Origin: Verrucomicrobia subdivision 3 bacterium UBA693
GTDB taxonomy: Bacteria > Verrucomicrobiota > Verrucomicrobiia > Limisphaerales > UBA8199
Assembly (NCBI GenBank): GCA_002298785.1
Contig: DBMR01000025.1
Coordinates: 16,088-80,087 of the forward strand
Direction: 5' to 3'
Length of the DNA: 64,000 bases
Shown: in pieces, positions 36,402 through 45,338 of the stretch
Layout of the letters: the number at the start of each line of letters is the position of its first letter
Numbering within the stretch: position 1 is the first letter of the stretch
The notes under the pieces: model-generated
The model's input: the letters and a program-made list of their open reading frames with translations, nothing else
Databases searched by the model: none
What the model was told of the DNA's origin: nothing
Made by a program: the position numbers and the translations under genes

Positions 36402-38801
36402 TTACCAGTGCAGATTTACTGAAGCGAGCACCTGGTGCGCGGTGAAATCGACCAGGTGGCCGCTGGTGGGTTCATTGTAGGAGAAGTAAGCGTACTGCAG
36501 CCGACCCGTAACGGTCCGATTGAAAGCGTGCCGCAACCCCATCTGGATGCCGTGGCGGTCGAAGTCAGTGCCCAGAGGCAGGCCATCCTGCGTGTTATTC
36601 TGGCCGTAGCGCGCCTGGGAAAAAGTATAGCCCGCGAAAAGATCGGTGGAATCATCGATGGTCCAGTTGACGCTGGCGAAAACGGACCATAAATCACCGC
36701 GATAGGGCGCCACAGACGCACTGCCGTTATCTGCGGTCGTGGTGTCGCTGTTCAAGTAGGAGAGCGTCGCCGACAAGGAGACCCGGCGAATTGGCGTGAA
36801 GGTGGCGTTGGCGCTGACGCCGTGAGTTCGGTAACGGCCGGCCAGCACCTGGCCGCCGGGGGTGGCGTCGGCACCCGCCAGGTCCGCCGAGGTGGCGCCG
36901 GTGGTGGTGCGATAATCGCTGTCATTCCAGCGGTAGGTCAGGGTGGCGGTAACCCAATTCGCCGGGCGGAAGGTTGCCCGCGCTTCAATCTCATCCGCGA
37001 CAATGCCCCGCGCCTGAATGAAACCCGGATAGGCTCCATCGTGTTGTGCCAGCGAGTAATCGTATTGAGTGTGGCGATCGCGATGGCGGTAGTGGCCACC
37101 GAAGGAAACGCGCGCCCAGGGTGATGAACTGAACCCCACCAGGTAATCCTGCCAGGTGGCCGCGGCGTCCGAAGCCAGTTGGAAGGCATGCGGGCCGCCG
37201 TCCTGATCCGCGGTCCGGCTGTAGTCTTCCTGCTTGAGCCGGGCTTCAGCAAACAGGACCGTGAACGGCAGCCCCGTATAGCGCAACACGATGTTTTCTT
37301 CCGCCGTTGTTTGGTTAAGCGCGGATTGTTCCGTGGCGGGATAGCGAAAAATCCCCGAGGTGGGATCCGCCGGATCTACCACTTCATCCATATTCGCATC
37401 TCCGAACGTTTCCTGGCGCTTCCATTGGCCCTGGATGCCGATGGTCGCGGTAAATTGCCGGAGCGGTTGGAATTGGGAGGTGGCGTTGGCGACCTGCCAG
37501 ATCTCGTTTAACAGAAGCTTGTTTGCGGACCACGCGCTGCCGGCCGCTGGTTGACCGGCGGCGTCTTGCGGGTTCAGGTGAAGCGAGGAATCCGCATCGA
37601 GCCAGGAATAGCGATAACCCACGCCGGCCAGCCACCAATCGTAAAGCTGCTTTTGAACCCGGGCCGTATTGTCAATTTGCAGGGAATGATGCGCTTCCTG
37701 AACCACGGTCAACAGGTCCGGCGCCGCTCCTCCCGCCGAAACATAAAGCGCATCCGTGCGGCGCGTGTTCAGGGAATGAATTTCGGCGCGCAAAGTGTCC
37801 TCCAACTGGTAGCCATGGGTATCAAAGGTAACGCCCAGGCGGAAGATATCGGCGGATTCATTGATCTGCTCAAACGCTGGATATATACTGCGAGCATCCA
37901 GGAAATCGCCCGTGGGTGAAGCCACCGGTCCCCAGGTGAGCATCGATTTGGCCCCGTCCTTATACTGGTGCTCGTAACCGATCACGAGGCGTGGCCATTG
38001 GGGCAGCGTCAACCCCAGCTCCACCCAAACCCGGCCGATGTCGAGGTGCAAATCTTCGCCCAACCGGTAGAACGGCGGCGTGAATCCTCCATAATAGCCG
38101 CCGCCATCGTCATAGTATTTTCGATACTGCTCGAACCCCAGTCGCGCGAATCCTAGCTCCGGCTTTTTCAGGTCGAGGGTGAGATGATAATCATCGCGTG
38201 AAAGGTGGCCCTCCACGGTAACCGCTCGGCCGTCCGCTCCCTGCTGGCTCAAGCTGAATCGTTCCACCCCGCCGTCCCAGCCGTCCGGACGCCATTCCAA
38301 CTCGCGAAACTTCGCCTTATCGCCCTGGACCATCGTGCCCATTACCAGCGGCGTGACTTCGATGACCGAGGCCGTCGCGAGTTGATTGCTGCCATCGTTC
38401 CAAACCACACCCTGGTCAATCCAGGCCCGGAGGACCGCCACCTGGTTGGTAGATAACGGCGCGCCTTTGCTTTCTGGTGGCATTTCCATTTCTGGAACCA
38501 GGCGGGCGACATAATCGATCAGCGGACTCTTCGCGCTGTCGCCTGGAACAATGTCCAAACCGTTGTTGCCACCCTTCAGGGCCAGCGTGCGTTCCGTCAG
38601 ACGGAAATTGCTTTTCGGGCGCTCGGGACCGTGGCAGCGCAGGCAGTTTTCCTGCAGGATGGGCTTGATGTCGCGTTGAAAATCGATGGGCCGGGATTCG
38701 GGCGCGGGCAGCTTCGATTCATCTATGTCCGCCGCCGCCACGCCCAGAGAGGAGAGCAGCCAGAAAGCCAGCCGGGGCGCACGGTGGGCGGTTGGGTTCA
38801 T
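36402..38801 (-). CDS. Outer-membrane beta-barrel with fused N-terminal c-type cytochrome domain
   Basis: Start at ATG 38801, five bases after the octaheme stop, gives 799 residues. After a signal peptide (ending near GVAAA), residues 30-135 form a PSCyt1-type monohaem domain: PILQENCLRCHG binds haem, and MEMPPESKGAPLS is the methionine-containing loop. From about residue 190 to the end the sequence alternates as a large beta-barrel (for example RHTQYDYSLAQHDG and TATLTYRWNDSDYR) and ends SVNLHW, an aromatic terminus typical of barrel assembly. MtrB/PioB-type porins hold a periplasmic multihaem protein across the outer membrane. A haem fused to such a barrel is unusual. Function inferred from neighbours. 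Confidence 0.75.
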   Translation of the reverse strand: MNPTAHRAPRLAFWLLSSLGVAAADIDESKLPAPESRPIDFQRDIKPILQENCLRCHGPERPKSNFRLTERTLALKGGNNGLDIVPGDSAKSPLIDYVARLVPEMEMPPESKGAPLSTNQVAVLRAWIDQGVVWNDGSNQLATASVIEVTPLVMGTMVQGDKAKFRELEWRPDGWDGGVERFSLSQQGADGRAVTVEGHLSRDDYHLTLDLKKPELGFARLGFEQYRKYYDDGGGYYGGFTPPFYRLGEDLHLDIGRVWVELGLTLPQWPRLVIGYEHQYKDGAKSMLTWGPVASPTGDFLDARSIYPAFEQINESADIFRLGVTFDTHGYQLEDTLRAEIHSLNTRRTDALYVSAGGAAPDLLTVVQEAHHSLQIDNTARVQKQLYDWWLAGVGYRYSWLDADSSLHLNPQDAAGQPAAGSAWSANKLLLNEIWQVANATSQFQPLRQFTATIGIQGQWKRQETFGDANMDEVVDPADPTSGIFRYPATEQSALNQTTAEENIVLRYTGLPFTVLFAEARLKQEDYSRTADQDGGPHAFQLASDAAATWQDYLVGFSSSPWARVSFGGHYRHRDRHTQYDYSLAQHDGAYPGFIQARGIVADEIEARATFRPANWVTATLTYRWNDSDYRTTTGATSADLAGADATPGGQVLAGRYRTHGVSANATFTPIRRVSLSATLSYLNSDTTTADNGSASVAPYRGDLWSVFASVNWTIDDSTDLFAGYTFSQARYGQNNTQDGLPLGTDFDRHGIQMGLRHAFNRTVTGRLQYAYFSYNEPTSGHLVDFTAHQVLASVNLHW

Positions 38802-38806
38802 TCGGT

Positions 38807-39604
38807 TCAATAGAGCAGGTGGTGGTTGATGTCGGAGCCGTGAATCGCGGTATGGCAGCCGGAAGTCCAACAAGCGCCCCGGGTGACGAGGGTGCTGTGA
38901 TTGATGGCGCCGATGACAAACTGGCCGTTCGGCACTCCCGCGCCCTGCACCTGGGCATGGCAACGCAGGCACAGGTTCAGATCGGGTTGGATCAGCATCT
39001 TGGCGTTGATGGATCCGTGCGGCTGGTGGCACGCCGTGCAACCTTCGCGCATGGCTTCATGCGCATATACTCTGGGGCGGGTCTGATCCCGATGACATTG
39101 GGCGCACGGCTCATCGGCCCGGGCCATGGACATCCCGCCGGCCGGCTTCAGGATCTCGAGACCGTGCGGGTCATGGCATTGGACGCAGTTCATTTTGCCC
39201 TCCATTACCGGGTGACGCTGCGGCAGATGAAACTGTGCGCGGGTCTCAAGGTGGCATTGGAAGCAGGCCGACGGATCTTTGCCCGGGTTAACGATGAACT
39301 TGCCGCGCCCGCCTCCGGCGGCGATGTGCCTGCTACCGGGGCCGTGGCAGCTCTCGCAACCGGTTTCCCCGACTGGTTTGGCGGCGGGAATCTGCACTCG
39401 GGCATGCGGCGTGGAGGCGAACCCCCGGGTATAATTGACGTGACAGTCAGCGCAGGAACGATTGCCGGTAAACGTCGCATCCGGGATTTGTGGGGCGACG
39501 ACCAAGGTGCGTTCGAGACTGGAACAGGAGATCAGCAATCCGCCAGCCAGCGCGGTGCCCGCGATCATCAGGATGCGCGCGTGCTGGATCCGGGTGGTGC
39601 CCAT
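38807..39604 (-). CDS. Octaheme c-type cytochrome lipoprotein (MtrA/DmsE-like)
   Basis: A 265-residue protein with lipobox LLISC at about residue 27, so a lipid-anchored exported protein. Seven CXXCH motifs are visible: CADCH, CESCH, CFQCH, CVQCH, CAQCH, CTACH, CLRCH. An eighth, CWTSGCH, has four residues between cysteines (CX4CH). Additional histidines such as HARVQ, HPVMEG, HGSIN and HTAIHG can serve as distal ligands. The layout resembles the DmsE/MtrA family but with fewer haems than the usual ten. It ends five bases before the barrel gene, so the two are one operon. Likely carries electrons across the periplasm or outer membrane. Confidence 0.85.
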   Translation of the reverse strand: MGTTRIQHARILMIAGTALAGGLLISCSSLERTLVVAPQIPDATFTGNRSCADCHVNYTRGFASTPHARVQIPAAKPVGETGCESCHGPGSRHIAAGGGRGKFIVNPGKDPSACFQCHLETRAQFHLPQRHPVMEGKMNCVQCHDPHGLEILKPAGGMSMARADEPCAQCHRDQTRPRVYAHEAMREGCTACHQPHGSINAKMLIQPDLNLCLRCHAQVQGAGVPNGQFVIGAINHSTLVTRGACWTSGCHTAIHGSDINHHLLY

Positions 39605-39675
39605 GATTCAGGAATCATTGGTGGAACCGCCCGCGCGGGTCGGGAGGACCCAAACGCGTTGGCGGTTCCAGCGGT

Positions 39676-40545
39676 TCATGGATTGGGGAGGAGCCGCGCC
39701 CGGAAGAATCGGCCACTTGGGTTCGCGGTGGGAGCGGAGAACTGCATCGTGGAATTCGTGGCCACGAAACTGGCGAACAACTGCCAGCTCGCGAAATTGG
39801 TGGTGTAGTCAATCGCGTAGCTCAGGTTGGGGGTGAGGCTGAGTCGCAACGACAAGTTGCCGGCCTTTAGTGCCGGAGGATTATCGAAGCGGATCGGTCC
39901 GGGTGAAACCACCGTGACTGTGACCACGGATGAAGTCTTGCTCATGCCGAGGTTATCCACGGCCTGCGCGGTGAAATTGTAGACGCCGGTGGAGAGGTTG
40001 GTGGCTGTGAAAGCGTAGGGACTGGTAGTGGCGTTACCGAGGGGGACGGCACCGGAGAGAAACTCTACGTTTGTGACCGTTCCATCCGGGTCGCTGGCGT
40101 CGGCCCGCAACGTGATGGTGGCCGGCGCTGCCAGCGTGATGCCCGAGGCTGGATTCGTCAAAGTCACCACGGGCGGCTGATTCACCGGCCGCACGTAGAT
40201 GATACCGGTCATCCCAAAAGTATGGTGCGGTGAGCAGAAGTAGCCGTAGGTCCCGGCGTTCGTGAAAGTCACGGAGAACGTGCCCGGACTGGTAAACAAT
40301 GGCGAACTGGTCCAGGCCGAATTGCTGCTGACGACATTATGGCTGGTCAGGGTGGTGTTCGTCCAAAGCACGGTGTCCCCGGCATTGTTGGTCAGGATTG
40401 GCGGTTGAAAGGCGAAGTTGACCAGGCGCACAAGGTTGGTCGCTGCCGAGGCCGGGAGGACGCAGGCAGCCACAAGCATGGTCAGAATGATTTGGTTTCG
40501 GTACGAGGACCACCGCGGCGCGCGGTAGCTGGAAGTTGTGGTCAT
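39676..40545 (-). CDS. Secreted cupredoxin with Ig-like domain
   Basis: Start at ATG 40545 (MTTTSSYRAPR), 289 residues, with a signal peptide ending near LPASA. Residues 40-140 form a plastocyanin-like domain: NFAFQPPILTNNAGDTVLW, then the first Cu ligand in SHNVV, and the CSPHHTFGM cluster with C-x2-H-x4-M spacing as in plastocyanin. Residues 145-240 are a bacterial Ig-like domain (PPVVTLTNPASG). The C-terminus ends PSGRFFRARLLPNP. A type I copper centre makes it a soluble or surface electron carrier. It lies between the TIGR03118 gene and the octaheme cytochrome. Confidence 0.83.
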   Translation of the reverse strand: MTTTSSYRAPRWSSYRNQIILTMLVAACVLPASAATNLVRLVNFAFQPPILTNNAGDTVLWTNTTLTSHNVVSSNSAWTSSPLFTSPGTFSVTFTNAGTYGYFCSPHHTFGMTGIIYVRPVNQPPVVTLTNPASGITLAAPATITLRADASDPDGTVTNVEFLSGAVPLGNATTSPYAFTATNLSTGVYNFTAQAVDNLGMSKTSSVVTVTVVSPGPIRFDNPPALKAGNLSLRLSLTPNLSYAIDYTTNFASWQLFASFVATNSTMQFSAPTANPSGRFFRARLLPNP

Positions 40546-40649
40546 AGAACTTTCGATTTGAGTGGTCAGTGGCGCCGCGATCCGAAGGAACCAGGAGTCG
40601 TCCAACTGGTCGCGGCGCTGTGTTTCTTTCAGGTCATACGAGGTGGGAT

Positions 40650-41738
40650 TCAGTGGTGGGTTTTCACTGAACGAATAACCCCCAGCAAACCGTGCTCCTC
40701 GTCGCCCGGTCCGGCAGTGAAATAGAGCGCATGACCTTCCGGTCCCGGTCCAAACGTCAAACCCCACAGCCCTTCGATCTTGATGACGGCTCCATTCGAG
40801 TCGGCAATTTGGCCGAGGTACGCCCCCGTCGTCGGGTTAAAGGCGTTCACCGTGCCGTCGCCGAAATTCCCGATCAGCAACGCGCCGGAGTACTTGCCGA
40901 AGTCATGAGGCGCCATCGCCAAGCCCCAGGGCGCGTTCAAAGTTCCCTGCGAGGCAAATCGCCGAACCAGCTTCCCGTCGAGATCAAATTCATCCACATA
41001 CCCCAGCCCGGGACCCGCCGTCTCGTCGCCGTCGGTCGGCGCCGCCTTGAAGGCAAAGGTCACGAACAAATGTCCGTTGAGGATGCGCATACCGAACGGC
41101 ACGTAGCTGGCATTGGCCAGCGTGGGATCGGTGAAGGATTTCACTCGTTGCCATCCGCCGTCATACGCCTCGACCATCCCCTGGCCGAAGTTGGCCGCGA
41201 ACAGCCGGGAGGCGCCACGACCGACGGCGATCGACATGCTTTTGTAAATCGCTCCGGCGCCCGAGTTGTTCACCGCAATCATGGCGTGATGGGAATCAAC
41301 CGCGGGATTCCAACCCGCGATGGTTCCGTCTTCGGTCACGAACAGCAACAGGCTCGCCCGGGAGTGCATGCCGGACTTGTCGAGCAGGAAGCTGCGGCCC
41401 GATCGATTCATCGCCAGGTCGGTGACGGCTCCGCCGGACTGGCTGCCGGGCGCCGGAATTTGTAGACTAAATGTCCCCAGCCGGCCGTTGTTGCGGTAAC
41501 TCGTTACCATGCCGGCGTGGTTGTCGGCGACTAGCAAACGGTCGCCGCCCAAATTGATGATCCCCCACGGATTCAGCAGGTTGGGATCGGTGTAAGTCGC
41601 CATCCCAGCCAAATCGCCGGTCAGGTTGACTTGTTGATAAACGGAAGAGCTGGACGCCGCCGCGCTCAAAATGCCTCCGGCCATGACCCCGGCGATCACC
41701 GTCGCGGTCCCGAGGTTAAGTTTTCGTATCGTCTTCAT
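40650..41738 (-). CDS. TIGR03118 family secreted beta-propeller protein
   Basis: Start at ATG 41738 (MKTIRKLNLG), 362 residues with a signal peptide. The family text is clear: YTDPNLLNPWGI, LLVADNHAGMVTSY, LFAANFGQGMVEAYDG, FGKYSGALLIGNFGDGTVNAFNPTTG, and a closing IEGLWGLTFGPG. These proteins are NHL-like propellers of unknown function found in soil bacteria, often secreted. It is the promoter-proximal gene of the minus-strand run leading to the cupredoxin, octaheme and cytochrome-barrel genes; a 104-base gap separates it from the cupredoxin. I infer shared transcription only from orientation. Confidence 0.82.
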   Translation of the reverse strand: MKTIRKLNLGTATVIAGVMAGGILSAAASSSSVYQQVNLTGDLAGMATYTDPNLLNPWGIINLGGDRLLVADNHAGMVTSYRNNGRLGTFSLQIPAPGSQSGGAVTDLAMNRSGRSFLLDKSGMHSRASLLLFVTEDGTIAGWNPAVDSHHAMIAVNNSGAGAIYKSMSIAVGRGASRLFAANFGQGMVEAYDGGWQRVKSFTDPTLANASYVPFGMRILNGHLFVTFAFKAAPTDGDETAGPGLGYVDEFDLDGKLVRRFASQGTLNAPWGLAMAPHDFGKYSGALLIGNFGDGTVNAFNPTTGAYLGQIADSNGAVIKIEGLWGLTFGPGPEGHALYFTAGPGDEEHGLLGVIRSVKTHH

Positions 41739-41904
41739 AACTGTTAGCTTGGTTGTCGTTTGTCGATTGCTCGTCGGGATCACCGATTAAGCAATCATGC
41801 TAATAAGATGCATGAGACGAGGTTTGGTTCCCGGAATTCCCGCAGCGGGGTCCGGTGTTCCTGGGTGAAACTTGCGCCCTGTCGGGATTGCGCAATGTTA
41901 TCCC

Positions 41905-42891
41905 ATGCGCATCAAGCTGCTGAGTGAGAACGAAGAACACCGGACGCGAACCGAGGTGGAGCCGCAGGGGGCGGATCAGGATTACCTCGATGCCTATTCG
42001 CGCGCGGTGGTGCGGGCGGTAGCCCAGGCGGGGCCCTCTGTGGTCCATGTGCGCGCGGAGGCCTCAGGCCGGGGCGGCACGGGCTCAGGTTTTTTGATTT
42101 CCCCGGATGGCTTTGTGATGACCAACAGCCATGTGGTGCACGGGTCCGACCGGATGTCGGTGCGGACGGCCGAAGGTCGTGAAGGCCGTGCCGAGTTGGT
42201 GGGAGATGATCCGGACACCGATCTGGCGGTGCTGCGGGTGAACCTGCCGGAGTTGCGCCATATCGCTTTCGCGAAATCCGGGATGGTGCGCGTGGGACAG
42301 ATCGCGATCGCGATCGGCAATCCGCTGGGCTACGACCACTCGGTGACCGCGGGTATTGTGAGCGCACTCGGCCGCACCTTCCCTTCGCGGACCGGGCGCC
42401 TGATCGACAATGTGATCCAGACCGATGCGCCGCTGAATCCAGGCAACTCGGGCGGCCCGCTCATCAACTCCAACGGCGAGGTCATTGGGGTGAATACCGC
42501 CATGATTCCCGCCGCGCAAGGCATCTGTTTTGCCATTGGGAGCAAGACCGCCGAGTTCATTGCGAGCTGGCTGATCAAGGATGGTCGCATTCGGCGGGGA
42601 TTTCTGGGAGTGGTCGCGCAGGAAGTGACGATTCACGAGCGGGTGGCTCGTTTTCATAAACTGCGGCAGCGCTCCGGGGCTTTGGTGCTTGATCTCGAGG
42701 CCGGTTCGGCCGCGGCGGCGGGCGGGGTGCAGCGTGATGATGTGATCGTGTGGTTCAACCATGAGGAAGTCCGGTCGGCGCATGACCTGCATCGATTGCT
42801 TGTTGGTGAACACCTCGAGCATCCGGTCCGGCTCACGGTGCTGCGCCGGCACGAGTTGGTCCATCTGTGGGTCACGCCACGCGAAAGGTAA
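41905..42891 (+). CDS. S1C trypsin-like protease with one PDZ domain, no signal peptide
   Basis: Start at ATG 41905 (MRIKLLSENE) gives 328 residues. The protease domain has an intact triad: TNSHVVHG, DTDLAVLR, and NPGNSGGPLI. A single PDZ domain occupies the last 90 residues (GALVLDLEAGSAAAAGGVQRDDVIVWFNHEEV). No signal peptide or membrane segment precedes the domain, so it may be cytoplasmic, unlike the exported HtrA at 8764. It is divergent from the TIGR03118 gene, with 166 bases between starts. Substrates unknown. Confidence 0.87.
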   Translation: MRIKLLSENEEHRTRTEVEPQGADQDYLDAYSRAVVRAVAQAGPSVVHVRAEASGRGGTGSGFLISPDGFVMTNSHVVHGSDRMSVRTAEGREGRAELVGDDPDTDLAVLRVNLPELRHIAFAKSGMVRVGQIAIAIGNPLGYDHSVTAGIVSALGRTFPSRTGRLIDNVIQTDAPLNPGNSGGPLINSNGEVIGVNTAMIPAAQGICFAIGSKTAEFIASWLIKDGRIRRGFLGVVAQEVTIHERVARFHKLRQRSGALVLDLEAGSAAAAGGVQRDDVIVWFNHEEVRSAHDLHRLLVGEHLEHPVRLTVLRRHELVHLWVTPRER

Positions 42892-42948
42892 TCGCGGTCA
42901 TGGATTTCCGTGGCCCACCACGGTGGTGATGGGATCCAGGTTTTTTGG

Positions 42949-44166
42949 CTATTGGCCAAAGTTCCCCAAACCGCCGCTCCCACCCGCGAGGTTTCCGCCG
43001 CCGGTACCACCACCCATGCCGGACCCTCGGGTCGAAGAGGAGGAGGAAGTTTGAGTCTGGCTCGAGGCCCGGGTTGTCAAGGCATCGGTTTGAGTGGTGC
43101 GATTCCGCTGGCTCGAAGTCGTCGTATCCTTCTGGAAGAGGTCCTGCAGCACGTCCGCGACACTTTGCGCGCCGGCATTTTGCAGCTTAATGACCGTGAG
43201 CTTCTGCCGCCGGGCTCCGTCTGCATCGAGGTCCGCTACTACTCTTTCGACCTGGCCGAGGAGTGCCTGGGGTGCGCTGACCACGATCGAGCCGGTACGC
43301 TCATCCGCTACTGCCGTCACCTTGGCTCCTTTCTTCAAGCGTTGACTGGTGCTGGACGGAGTGCTGTTTCCATCCGGGCCAGGCATTCCGCCGCCCATAC
43401 CGGGTGGACCGAAACCGCCCGGCGGCCCACCAAATCCTCCTGGTGATCCACCGATCTGCGTTCCCGTCTGGTTTTGCGACGTGTTTTGGTCCGGAAACAA
43501 TTCGCTCAATAGATCAACCATCTCCGAGGGTGAGGAATTCCGCAAACGGATCACCCGGACCAGCGTGACATCCTGTGCCCCGGCATCGATTGCTTTTACG
43601 ATTTCAGCCACCCGACGAATGTTCGCCTGAGTATCGGTGATGACCAGGCTGTTGGCGGATTCATTGGCAGTGATAACCGTCCGGGTCGAAAGTAACGGCT
43701 GGAGATCTTTGACGATTTGCGAGACCTCGGTGTAGCGGACCGGGAGGATTTGGGTCACCAATTGGGTGTTGGACGGGATTTGCTCGGGATCGCCGCCAAA
43801 TTTCACCGGCAGCTCGCGCGTATTGGCGCTGTCCCGGCTGATAATCGTGAGCTTGTTGCCGGCAGTAAGCGCTGCAAAGCCGTTTTTCATCAACACCGAA
43901 TGCAGCAATTGGAGCGCTTCCTCGCGGGTGAGATTCTGGGCGCTCCAGATATCGGCGGTGCCTTTAGGGGCCGCCTCCCATTCGAGGGTGCAACCTGCGG
44001 CTTCAGCCAGGTGATTAAGGACCAATTCCAGTGGCGCCGCGCGGAAAGACACATGCAATTCATTGGTGCCGGTGTCCCGGGTCTCCGTGGCTTCCGTAGC
44101 TCGCAGGGGTGTGGTGATTGGCAGCAGGAAAGCCAGCGCGAGCGGGAAAAGCACGAATAGGCGCAT
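42949..44166 (-). CDS. Secretin N-domain protein without the secretin barrel
   Basis: A 405-residue exported protein. It carries an STN/N0-like domain (VSFRAAPLELVLNHLAEAAG) and repeated N1-type domains as in GspD/PilQ: ILPVRYTEVSQIVKDLQPLL with NSLVITDTQANIRRV, IRLRNSSPSEMVDLLSELF with GSIVVSAPQALLGQVERVV, and a last half-copy IKLQNAGAQSVADVLQDLF. Gly/Pro-rich inserts lie between. The protein stops in a Ser/Gly-rich tail instead of the beta-barrel, so it cannot form an outer-membrane pore itself. A small membrane protein gene lies just upstream. No other secretion genes are present. Confidence 0.8.
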   Translation of the reverse strand: MRLFVLFPLALAFLLPITTPLRATEATETRDTGTNELHVSFRAAPLELVLNHLAEAAGCTLEWEAAPKGTADIWSAQNLTREEALQLLHSVLMKNGFAALTAGNKLTIISRDSANTRELPVKFGGDPEQIPSNTQLVTQILPVRYTEVSQIVKDLQPLLSTRTVITANESANSLVITDTQANIRRVAEIVKAIDAGAQDVTLVRVIRLRNSSPSEMVDLLSELFPDQNTSQNQTGTQIGGSPGGFGGPPGGFGPPGMGGGMPGPDGNSTPSSTSQRLKKGAKVTAVADERTGSIVVSAPQALLGQVERVVADLDADGARRQKLTVIKLQNAGAQSVADVLQDLFQKDTTTSSQRNRTTQTDALTTRASSQTQTSSSSSTRGSGMGGGTGGGNLAGGSGGLGNFGQ

Positions 44167-44206
44167 AGATCGAGGTGCGAGTGATCCACTGCTGGACCAG
44201 ATCGAG

Positions 44207-44380
44207 TCAGGGGCGCAAGGCGGTCAGAATAATGCCAACGGCCGCCACGACACAGCCGCCGGCAAGCAGCCAGAAGTAACACTCGAGCCGGGCGGTGATG
44301 CGCCGAATCTCGATGGTTGCAATTTTTACTTCCAACCAATTTGCCGGCGGCTGTTGCATAGTGTGGTGAGTTAAGTTCAT
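44207..44380 (-). CDS. Small single-span membrane protein
   Basis: ATG 44380 to TGA 44207 encodes 57 residues; a second ATG at 44359 would give 50. The first half is amphipathic and charged (WLEVKIATIEIRRITARLE) and the second half is one membrane helix (YFWLLAGGCVVAAVGIILTAL) with a short RP end. It lies 40 bases upstream of the secretin-like gene on the same strand. The clear helix-plus-anchor layout supports a real gene. No family recognised. Confidence 0.55.
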   Translation of the reverse strand: MNLTHHTMQQPPANWLEVKIATIEIRRITARLECYFWLLAGGCVVAAVGIILTALRP

Positions 44381-44441
44381 CACCTTGTGGGGAGGGCCAC
44401 CCCTATGAGGCCGCTCCCCACTTGGGTGCGTTCAGGGCTAA

Positions 44442-44969
44442 TTATTGGGGAGGCGGTTGGGTGTCGCCTCCACGGTGGCCGGGACCCCGCCCGCCACCGG
44501 CATGGGGCGGACGCAGTTCGTCCGGGGTCAACTGTCCGTCTCCGTTGACGTCAAGTTGCAGGAGTGCTGCCGGGGCGTTGGCAATCTCGGTCGCATCGAG
44601 TTCCCCGTCACCATTGGTGTCCAGAACGGCCATTACGGGCGGCACCGGGCGTTTGGCGCCGGCCGGAGGAGCGGGCCGTTGTTCCTTGCCAGCGGCGTCA
44701 CCCGGAGGTTTCGGCATCAGCTCGTCCGCTGAGAGTTTGCCATCGCCATTGGCGTCGAGGGTTAACAAGGCCTGGGAGGCGTTGGCGATCTCGGTGGCTT
44801 CCAGCACCCCATTGGTATTGATGTCGAGCACACGAATGAAGGGAGGGGCGCCGTGCGGTCCGCGTCCCGGAGGCCCGCCGAAACCGTGGGGCCCGCCCGG
44901 ACCGGGTTGGGCCAGCGCGGTCGCCGCGCTCAAACTCAGGATCACTGCGAATTGGGTCATTAATTTCAT
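44442..44969 (-). CDS. Secreted EF-hand protein with four calcium-binding loops
   Basis: Start at ATG 44969 (MKLMTQFAV), 175 residues with a signal peptide ending near ALAQP. A Gly/Pro/His-rich stretch (residues 20-45) precedes two pairs of EF-hands: LDINTNGVLEATEI, LDANGDGKLSADEL, LDTNGDGELDATEI and LDVNGDGQLTPDEL. The loops have the DxNxDG pattern for calcium. The protein ends in another Gly/Pro/His-rich tail. It is divergent from the response regulator/histidine kinase pair (370 bases between starts), whose sensor region is also Pro/His-rich, so it could be a target. That link is inference. Confidence 0.85.
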   Translation of the reverse strand: MKLMTQFAVILSLSAATALAQPGPGGPHGFGGPPGRGPHGAPPFIRVLDINTNGVLEATEIANASQALLTLDANGDGKLSADELMPKPPGDAAGKEQRPAPPAGAKRPVPPVMAVLDTNGDGELDATEIANAPAALLQLDVNGDGQLTPDELRPPHAGGGRGPGHRGGDTQPPPQ

Positions 44970-45338
44970 ATGGCTTTCAGTTTTGATGGCCGGGCGCACG
45001 CTGGCGAAAGGCGCTTCAGCCATCGGGATGTGGTGTGACTCGCCAGCTCTCGCCTCCGTGCTGGAAGCGGGTGAGGAACTGATCAGCGCTGATTCATTTT
45101 TCATTCTCACGCGCTAACCTTAGCTCGTCGCACCTTAAGAGAACGTGAACGTGAAAATTATTTTGAAATTTCTTTGAAACGCCCGGCCGACGGTGGTTGG
45201 AACTCGCTCCGGGATATCGAATCGCTTAATCTTGCCTTAAGGTAGACATTCTATCATGTACTCGCGGCGAGTGATGTCTCGCGGAGCAACCGAAGCCGGA
45301 GGCGGAGCCGGCCGGAGTCGAAAGAGCGTTACCTGAAT

